Program-made: the position numbers and the translations under genes | The notes under the pieces: generated by a model | What the model was told of the DNA's origin: nothing | What the model saw: the letters and a program-made list of their open reading frames with translations, nothing else | Database searches by the model: none | Part shown: positions 58,479 through 64,000 of the stretch, piece after piece | Layout: the number at the start of each line of letters is the position of its first letter | How positions within the stretch are numbered: the stretch's first letter is position 1 | NCBI RefSeq assembly: GCF_040538665.1 | Contig: NZ_JBEWXT010000001.1 | Location: forward strand, 701,001-765,000 | Source of the DNA: Aureibaculum sp. 2308TA14-22 | Lineage (GTDB): Bacteria > Bacteroidota > Bacteroidia > Flavobacteriales > Flavobacteriaceae | Direction of reading: 5' to 3' | DNA length: 64,000 nucleotides

Positions 58479-59717
58479 TTATAGTTTAATAAATTTTAGC
58501 GTTGAGGTTGTGTTTTGTAGTTTTATATAGTAGATACCATTTGCAAGATTAGTTGCGTCTACAGTTGTAATTTGTTGATTTAATGTAACCGATTTAATTT
58601 GTTGCCCCATACCATTATATATAACAATTTGCTGGTCTAAAATACTAGCATCAACTTTTAAAGTGATATTTTTTCTTACTAAATTACCATTTACAAATTT
58701 TAAATAACCCTTAGCAAGTAAATTATTTTCAGTGCTTAACACTTTGTCTGTTTCTAGTTGCATAACAACTGGCAAATGGTCACTCATATTATATAATGCA
58801 TCTCTGATAGTTTGACTAAATGTTCCGGTACAACTTACATCGTTTACGGATTTATTATAGCAATTGCCATTGTTTCCATAGGCTTTGTATGAATTTGGAG
58901 TATATTTTAAAGTAGTACTGTTTTCTAAATTCTCAGAAATTAAAATAAAATCAAACCGATCATCTATTCCACCACCAGCACCTCTGTTATCAAAATCATC
59001 ATTTGAATCTCTACTCGATTGTGTATGAATATCTTGATAAGACGAATTATTATGCCAGTTACCATCTTTATCAATTGGATCCTTAAGTACGATGGCGTTT
59101 GTTGGATCTAGTAATTCTTGATAAGCACCTTCTTGACCTGTATAAAGGTTAAAATCTCCTGAAATAATAACATAATGGTCAGAAGGTATATTAATTAAAG
59201 TACTGGTAAAATCTAACACCATATCTAAACGTTTGTCTTCATTTTCAAAACCTTGGCTCGATTTTAAATGTGCCACAAAAACATCTAAATAAATTGGGTT
59301 TGTTGCCTTGTCTGGTGTATTGAGTTTAAAAAGGTAATGGTTAATATCCCTGATTCCAGTAGTAATTACATCTTGGTTTTCCAAAATTAATTTTTTGCTA
59401 TTGTAAAAAACCAATTGTTGTAAATCTGTGGTAGGGTTTGATTGATTAGAAACGAAATTGGCCTTAGCATATCTATTATCAGCTGTTTGTAACGAAGTAT
59501 TTAAAATAGTATTCGCCCCTTCTTCGGATTGAAGTTCGCATACCATAAACAAGTCGGGTTGATAATCGTCCAGAATAGTTTTTAAAATAGTTGATCTATT
59601 TGAAGGTGGTGCTTCGGGAAATTCCAATAAATTATAAAACATGGTCTTAATAACACCTTGGGCTTCCGTAAAGGAGCTCCAAAAAATCATTATTAATATG
59701 ACAAACCTTAGTTTCAC
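58479..59717 (-). CDS. Secreted endonuclease/exonuclease/phosphatase family protein with T9SS sorting domain
   Basis: 412 residues. Signal peptide (FVILIMIFWSSFTEAQG). EEP fold: MFYNLLEFPEAPPS, MVCELQSEEGA, VFVAHLKSSQGFENEDKR, IISGDFNLYTGQEG and NMSDHLPVVMQLE (catalytic His). The last 80 residues (LLAKGYLKFVNGNLVRKNITLKVDASILDQQIVIYNGMGQQIKSVTLNQ, ANGIYYIKLQNTTSTLKFIKL) are a T9SS type A sorting domain. Probably a cell-surface or secreted nuclease or phosphatase. Ends 2 bp before the M1-like gene. Confidence 0.88.
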   Translation of the reverse strand: MKLRFVILIMIFWSSFTEAQGVIKTMFYNLLEFPEAPPSNRSTILKTILDDYQPDLFMVCELQSEEGANTILNTSLQTADNRYAKANFVSNQSNPTTDLQQLVFYNSKKLILENQDVITTGIRDINHYLFKLNTPDKATNPIYLDVFVAHLKSSQGFENEDKRLDMVLDFTSTLINIPSDHYVIISGDFNLYTGQEGAYQELLDPTNAIVLKDPIDKDGNWHNNSSYQDIHTQSSRDSNDDFDNRGAGGGIDDRFDFILISENLENSTTLKYTPNSYKAYGNNGNCYNKSVNDVSCTGTFSQTIRDALYNMSDHLPVVMQLETDKVLSTENNLLAKGYLKFVNGNLVRKNITLKVDASILDQQIVIYNGMGQQIKSVTLNQQITTVDATNLANGIYYIKLQNTTSTLKFIKL

Positions 59718-59734
59718 TATTGTAGAAAAATTTC

Positions 59735-60460
59735 TTAGAAGTTTGGACTCAAACTGTATTTCTTATAGAAGCTATTAAGCAGATCTACCACTTCTTTTTC
59801 TGTGTCAACAATTTGTATTAAGTCCATATCTTCTGGACTGGCATTTTCAAATTGATCAATAAGTACCTTTTGAACCCAATCAAAAATACCGCTCCAAAAA
59901 TCTGAACCTACAAGAATTATAGGAAATCGACCTATTTTTTTAGTTTGGATAAGTGTCATGGCTTCAAAAAGCTCATCCAGTGTGCCAAATCCACCGGGCA
60001 TTACTACAAACCCTTGTGCGTATTTTACAAACATTACTTTACGTACAAAAAAGTAATCGAACATTAAATTTTTATCTGGATCTATATATGGGTTGTCGTG
60101 TTGTTCAAAAGGCAGATCAATATTTAATCCAACGGACGCACCCTTGCCTCTATGGGCACCTTTGTTCCCTGCTTCCATAATTCCGGGACCACCTCCAGTA
60201 ATAACACCGTAGCCATTTTGCGTAAGTTCGTACGCAATGTTCTCAGCAAGTTTATAATATTTCTGTTCAGGCTTGGTTCTAGCAGACCCAAATATACTCA
60301 CACATGGGCCAATTTTACTCATTTTTTCATAACCGTTTACAAATTCGGCCATAATTTTAAATATGGCCCACGTATCATTGGTTTTTATTTCGTTCCACGT
60401 TTTATGTTGAAATTTTTCAATAATTTTTCTATCCTCATTGGAGTTTAATTCTGGCGACAT
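59735..60460 (-). CDS. LOG family (TIGR00730) Rossmann-fold protein
   Basis: 241 residues. Nucleotide motifs GPCVSIFGSARTKPEQKYY, VITGGGPGIMEAGNKGAHRGKGASVGLNIDLPFEQ and MPGGFGTLDELFEAMTLIQTKKIGRFPIILVG (PGGxGTxxE). It matches lysine-decarboxylase-like LOG proteins, cytokinin riboside 5'-monophosphate phosphoribohydrolases, which hydrolyse nucleoside monophosphates. The physiological substrate in bacteria is uncertain. Lies 40 bp downstream of uvrA on the same strand. Confidence 0.9.
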   Translation of the reverse strand: MSPELNSNEDRKIIEKFQHKTWNEIKTNDTWAIFKIMAEFVNGYEKMSKIGPCVSIFGSARTKPEQKYYKLAENIAYELTQNGYGVITGGGPGIMEAGNKGAHRGKGASVGLNIDLPFEQHDNPYIDPDKNLMFDYFFVRKVMFVKYAQGFVVMPGGFGTLDELFEAMTLIQTKKIGRFPIILVGSDFWSGIFDWVQKVLIDQFENASPEDMDLIQIVDTEKEVVDLLNSFYKKYSLSPNF

Positions 60461-60499
60461 ATGTTTTGTAATTTTAATTATAGATAATCCTATCAGTTG

Positions 60500-63319
60500 C
60501 TAATGTAACTCTTTTTTTAGAAACTGTGCAGTATAACTGTTTTTCACTTTTACTATTTCTTCGGGTGTACCTGTACACAAAACTTCCCCACCGTTTTTAC
60601 CACCTTCGGGGCCAATATCAATAATATAATCTGCCAATTTTACTACATCTAAATTGTGTTCAATTATTAAAACCGTATTGCCTTTATCTGTCAATTTATT
60701 TAATACTTTCATCAATACATCAATATCTTCAAAATGTAGGCCTGTTGTGGGTTCGTCTAAAATGTAGAAGGTATTTCCGGTATCTTTTTTTGAAAGTTCT
60801 GTGGCTAACTTTATACGTTGGGCTTCACCACCAGATAGAGTAGTGGACTGCTGCCCTAATGTTATATAACCTAAGCCAACATCTTTTATGGTCTTTAGTT
60901 TTCTATGTATTTTAGGAATATGCTCAAAAAATTGAACACTTTCGTCAATGGTCATATTCAACACATCTGAAATGGATTTTCCTTTATATCTAATTTCTAA
61001 TGTTTCTCTATCGAAACGCTTACCCATACAGGTTTCGCACTCTACATAAACATCAGGCAAAAAATTCATTTCAATAACCCGAACGCCTCCACCTTCACAA
61101 GTTTCGCATCTTCCTTCTTTAACATTAAAAGAGAATCTGCCTGGTTTATAGCCTCTAATCAAGGCTTCCGGAGTTTTAGCAAATAAATTCCGTATCTCAC
61201 TAAAAACACCAGTATAAGTGGCAGGGTTTGAACGCGGTGTCCTACCAATTGGAGACTGATTTATATCGATTATTTTATCGATATGTTTTAATCCGTCAAT
61301 ACTCTTGTAAGGCATTGGGGCTTTTACACCTCTGTATATATGATGATTTAAAATAGGGTACAAGGTCTCGTTAATCAGAGTAGATTTTCCACTGCCCGAA
61401 ACCCCAGTAACACAAATCATTTTGCCTAGCGGTAAGGTTATAGAAACGTTTTTTAAGTTATTGCCCGTAGCTCCTTTTAAAATAATTGCTTTGCCATTGC
61501 CTTTTCTTCTTTCTTTTGGTACGGCTATTTCTTTGGTGCCATTAATGTAATCAGCAGTTAAGGTTTTGCTTTTCAGTAACTCTTTAGGAGTTGAATTGCT
61601 GATAATTTCTCCACCATGTTTTCCTGCTTTTGGACCAATATCTATAACCTGATCGGCATGTTCAATCATGTCCTTATCATGTTCAACCACCAAAACGGAA
61701 TTACCTATATCTCTTAATTTTTGTAACGAATCTATTAATCTATGATTATCTCGTTGGTGCAAACCTATACTGGGTTCATCTAATATATACAAAACACCCA
61801 CTAGTTGAGAGCCAATTTGTGTTGCCAGCCGAATACGTTGTGCTTCACCACCCGATAGGGTTTTTGAACTTCGGCTCAATGCCAAATAATCCAACCCTAC
61901 ATCCAATAAAAATTGGATTCTTGTCTCAATTTCCTTCAGAATTTCTTCGGCAATGGCTATCTGAGTTTTGCTCAGCTTGCTTTTTATTTTTTTAAACCAA
62001 TCTGCCAATTGAACAATATCCATCTCGGCCAAATCTGCAATATTTTTACCTTGAATTTTAAAATGTAATGATTCTACTTTTAAACGAGAACCATCACATA
62101 CCGAACAATTGTTTTCGTCCATATAAGAAGAAGCCCACCGTTTTATGGAAACCGAACTAGTTTCGTCAAATTGATATTTTATAAAGTTGGCAATACCTTC
62201 AAAATCAATAGTATAATTTCGAGTAATGCCCATTTCTTTAGAGAGTACTTCAAACTTTTCTTTACCGCCATATAATATAACATCTAACCCTTCTTTAGGT
62301 ATTTTATTGATAGGCGTTGTTAATTTGAATTTATACCGTTCGGCAATTAGTTCAATTTGTTTTAAAATCCACTTGCTTTTTTGTTCGTTGATAGGTGCGA
62401 TACCGCCATTAGCTATCGAAGCTTCAGGGTCAGGAATTATTTTATCAATGTTAACTTCATTTACAGTTCCTAGACCATTACAATTGTCACAAGCACCTTT
62501 TGGTGAATTAAAAGAAAATGAATTTGGCTCGGGTTTCGGATAGGAAATTCCCGTTGAAGGGCACATCAAACTTCTACTGAAATACCTAGTTTTATTGGTC
62601 TCGGTATCCAATACTAAAATGGTGTCATCACCGTGATACGTTGCGGTTTTAATGGTTTCCTCTAACCTTTTTTGTTGTTTGTTCTCAACTAATAATCGGT
62701 CAATAACTATTTCAATATCATGCGTTTTATAACGGTCTAAACGCATACCTTTTTCAATATCGATAACTTGACCATCAACACGAACCTTTACAAAACCCTG
62801 TTTAGAGATTTGTTCAAAAAGCTCACGGTAATGTCCTTTTCGGGATTTTATTACTGGGGCTAAAATAATCGCTTTTTTAGCGTCAAAATCGGTTAAAATC
62901 AAATCGATAATCTGCTCATCAGAATAACTAATCATTTTTTCACCACTATTGTAGGAGTAGGCATCAGCTGCACGTGCAAATAGCAGTCTTAAAAAATCAT
63001 AAACTTCGGTAATAGTACCTACCGTTGAACGCGGACTTTTACTTGTAGTTTTTTGTTCAATAGCTATAACCGGTGACAATCCATCAATTTTATCAACATC
63101 AGGTCGCTCCAAACCGCCTAAAAATTGTCTTGCATAAGCAGAAAAAGTTTCAATATATCTTCGCTGACCTTCGGCATAAATGGTGTCAAAAGCCAATGAC
63201 GATTTTCCACTACCACTCAAACCAGTTATAACAACAAGTTTTTCTCTAGGTATTTTAACATCAATGTTCTTTAAATTATGAACTCTTGCCCCTTGAACAT
63301 CTATATAATTTTCTGACAT
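60500..63319 (-). CDS. uvrA: Excinuclease ABC subunit A
   Basis: 939 residues, normal UvrA size. Two ABC ATPase modules: Walker A motifs GLSGSGKSS and GVSGSGKST, signatures [14 protein letters not shown] and [14 protein letters not shown]. Zinc-binding segments [17 protein letters not shown] and [27 protein letters not shown]. It recognises bulky DNA lesions in nucleotide excision repair with UvrB. Divergent from the PspC-like gene. Confidence 0.98.
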   Translation of the reverse strand: MSENYIDVQGARVHNLKNIDVKIPREKLVVITGLSGSGKSSLAFDTIYAEGQRRYIETFSAYARQFLGGLERPDVDKIDGLSPVIAIEQKTTSKSPRSTVGTITEVYDFLRLLFARAADAYSYNSGEKMISYSDEQIIDLILTDFDAKKAIILAPVIKSRKGHYRELFEQISKQGFVKVRVDGQVIDIEKGMRLDRYKTHDIEIVIDRLLVENKQQKRLEETIKTATYHGDDTILVLDTETNKTRYFSRSLMCPSTGISYPKPEPNSFSFNSPKGACDNCNGLGTVNEVNIDKIIPDPEASIANGGIAPINEQKSKWILKQIELIAERYKFKLTTPINKIPKEGLDVILYGGKEKFEVLSKEMGITRNYTIDFEGIANFIKYQFDETSSVSIKRWASSYMDENNCSVCDGSRLKVESLHFKIQGKNIADLAEMDIVQLADWFKKIKSKLSKTQIAIAEEILKEIETRIQFLLDVGLDYLALSRSSKTLSGGEAQRIRLATQIGSQLVGVLYILDEPSIGLHQRDNHRLIDSLQKLRDIGNSVLVVEHDKDMIEHADQVIDIGPKAGKHGGEIISNSTPKELLKSKTLTADYINGTKEIAVPKERRKGNGKAIILKGATGNNLKNVSITLPLGKMICVTGVSGSGKSTLINETLYPILNHHIYRGVKAPMPYKSIDGLKHIDKIIDINQSPIGRTPRSNPATYTGVFSEIRNLFAKTPEALIRGYKPGRFSFNVKEGRCETCEGGGVRVIEMNFLPDVYVECETCMGKRFDRETLEIRYKGKSISDVLNMTIDESVQFFEHIPKIHRKLKTIKDVGLGYITLGQQSTTLSGGEAQRIKLATELSKKDTGNTFYILDEPTTGLHFEDIDVLMKVLNKLTDKGNTVLIIEHNLDVVKLADYIIDIGPEGGKNGGEVLCTGTPEEIVKVKNSYTAQFLKKELH

Positions 63320-63344
63320 ATTTTATAAAAAAGTTGGAAAAACG

Positions 63345-63352
63345 CAAAGATA
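63345..63352 (-). promoter_or_regulatory. Possible -7 box (TATCTTTG) of uvrA
   Basis: Minus-strand exact match to TAnnTTTG, 25 bp before the uvrA ATG. No well-spaced -33 TTG and no SOS-box sequence recognised nearby. Confidence 0.38.
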
Positions 63353-63452
63353 ATTAATTGCGAACAGATTTTACTGTTAAATCAATTCTTAATAAGAATT
63401 ATTGTCTGAATTTTACAATTTAATTATTAAATTGCATCCAAATATTTTGCAA

Positions 63453-63680
63453 ATGAAAATAGTACATTCCATCCGCCATTTTTTTGAAAAAAGAGGTTTC
63501 GAAGTTTCTTCGAGATTAGCGGATAAATTAGGAATGAGAGTAACCAATGTAAGATTGTTTTTTATCTATATATCTTTTATTACACTGGGTTTTTGGTTCG
63601 GAATTTATTTGACAATTGCATTCTTATTAAAACTAAAAGATATGGTTTATACCAAACGCAGTTCTGTTTTTGATTTATAA
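63453..63680 (+). CDS. PspC domain protein
   Basis: 75 residues from ATG 63453 (MKIVHSIRHFFEKRGFEVSSRLADKLGMRVTNVRLFFIYISF); an earlier in-frame start adds 17 residues without support. One PspC domain: an amphipathic N-terminal part and a transmembrane segment (FFIYISFITLGFWFGIYLTIAFLL). Other PspC proteins act in the phage-shock envelope-stress response. It lies 1 bp upstream of the potassium channel gene. Confidence 0.8.
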   Translation: MKIVHSIRHFFEKRGFEVSSRLADKLGMRVTNVRLFFIYISFITLGFWFGIYLTIAFLLKLKDMVYTKRSSVFDL

Positions 63681-63681
63681 G

Positions 63682-64000
63682 ATGAACATATTCAGATCTA
63701 AGCTATATATTGCCCTATTATTATTTATTGGCGTAATTTGCCTTGGTGTTTTTGGGTATATGTACTTATCCAACGATTCTTTTATTAACGCACTTTACAT
63801 GACAATAATTACCATTACCACTGTTGGTTTTGGTGAGGTACATCCGTTAAGTGAGTCCGAAAGGTTGTTTACAATTTTTTTAATATTGATGAGCGTTACC
63901 ACTTTAGGTTATGCTTTATCAATATTAACACAATACGTTGCCAGTGGCGAATTCATTAAAAATCTAAAATTAAAAAAGGTGCAAAAATCAATTGAAAAAT
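63682..64000 (+). CDS. Potassium channel protein (partial, 3' end outside window)
   Basis: Open from ATG 63682 to the window edge (106 codons), so the C-terminus is missing. MNIFRSKLYIALLLFIGVICLGVFGYMYL is a first transmembrane helix, then a pore helix and selectivity filter ITTVGFGEVHPL (TVGFG), and a second helix. This is a two-helix K+ channel, usually followed by a cytoplasmic TrkA-N/RCK domain, which cannot be seen. Co-directional with the PspC gene. Confidence 0.92.
   Translation, partial: MNIFRSKLYIALLLFIGVICLGVFGYMYLSNDSFINALYMTIITITTVGFGEVHPLSESERLFTIFLILMSVTTLGYALSILTQYVASGEFIKNLKLKKVQKSIEK

Overview
The window is about 64 kb of AT-rich chromosome from a member of the Bacteroidetes, most likely a marine-type Flavobacteriaceae. 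The signs are typical Bacteroidetes families (DUF5606, DUF5916, DUF6090, DUF6249, DUF4369, DUF1573, DUF349), two proteins with type IX secretion (T9SS) sorting domains, -7 promoter boxes of the TAnnTTTG type, frequent TTG starts and no consistent Shine-Dalgarno sequences. It is a dense housekeeping region: I see no phage, integrase, insertion sequence, CRISPR array, rRNA or tRNA. Both edges cut a gene: murB on the left and a potassium channel gene on the right.

Layout. 1-9.7 kb: murB and an aminotransferase (stop and start overlap by one base), a retropepsin/PDZ protein, a DUF1573 protein, valS, rluF, a degenerate zinc-ribbon coiled-coil protein and a Nif3 protein. 9.7-17.9 kb: a small membrane protein, a GH33 sialidase, the ruvX-def-DUF5606-mazG operon, dapD, a TsaC/YrdC protein, a CCA-adding enzyme, a DUF3592 protein and a pentapeptide-repeat protein. 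18-27 kb: an acyl-CoA dehydrogenase, a helix-hairpin-helix protein, an alanine/glycine:cation symporter, a CoA-binding protein, then pyrR-pyrB-STAS-like and an orphan T9SS tail-rnz pair, and a TPR protein. 27-32 kb: a GT2-LAB_N-GT39 operon that looks like a lipid A or envelope sugar-transfer module, divergent from two tandem DUF368 (PopT-type) genes, then aroE. 32.8-42.5 kb: a DUF349 protein, a DUF6090 protein, fabH, htpG, a FUSC-family protein, and an ECF-type sigma factor with a small membrane partner beside a divergent DUF6249 gene. 42.6-47.6 kb: a VanX-like dipeptidase, a possible divergent kinase-fold protein, an S1/P1 nuclease and a five-gene SPFH cassette. 47.6-64 kb: a DUF5916 protein, an M14 peptidase, a DUF819 transporter, a DUF4369 lipoprotein, an AIM24 protein, an M1-like pseudopeptidase fused to a probable barrel, a secreted nuclease with a T9SS tail, a LOG-like protein, uvrA, a PspC protein and a K+ channel.

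Two themes go beyond routine annotation. First, small GC-rich hairpin elements are scattered through this AT-rich DNA. One lies in frame inside valS, one supplies the valS stop codon, one supplies the apparent mazG start and two sit at gene 3' ends. Other short repeats (a GTCATTC...GAATCT element, an ACTGnnn heptamer array and a TAGTGGTTAG inverted array) occupy several intergenic gaps. Second, several conserved but poorly described protein groups are present: the envelope glycosyltransfer/lipid-carrier recycling neighbourhood, the possible kinase-fold protein at 43.5 kb, the SPFH-DUF4177-PH-like-secreted peptide-Arc cassette, and the zinc-less M1 protein fused to a probable outer-membrane barrel. 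All calls come from reading the sequence and family memory; no database search was run.
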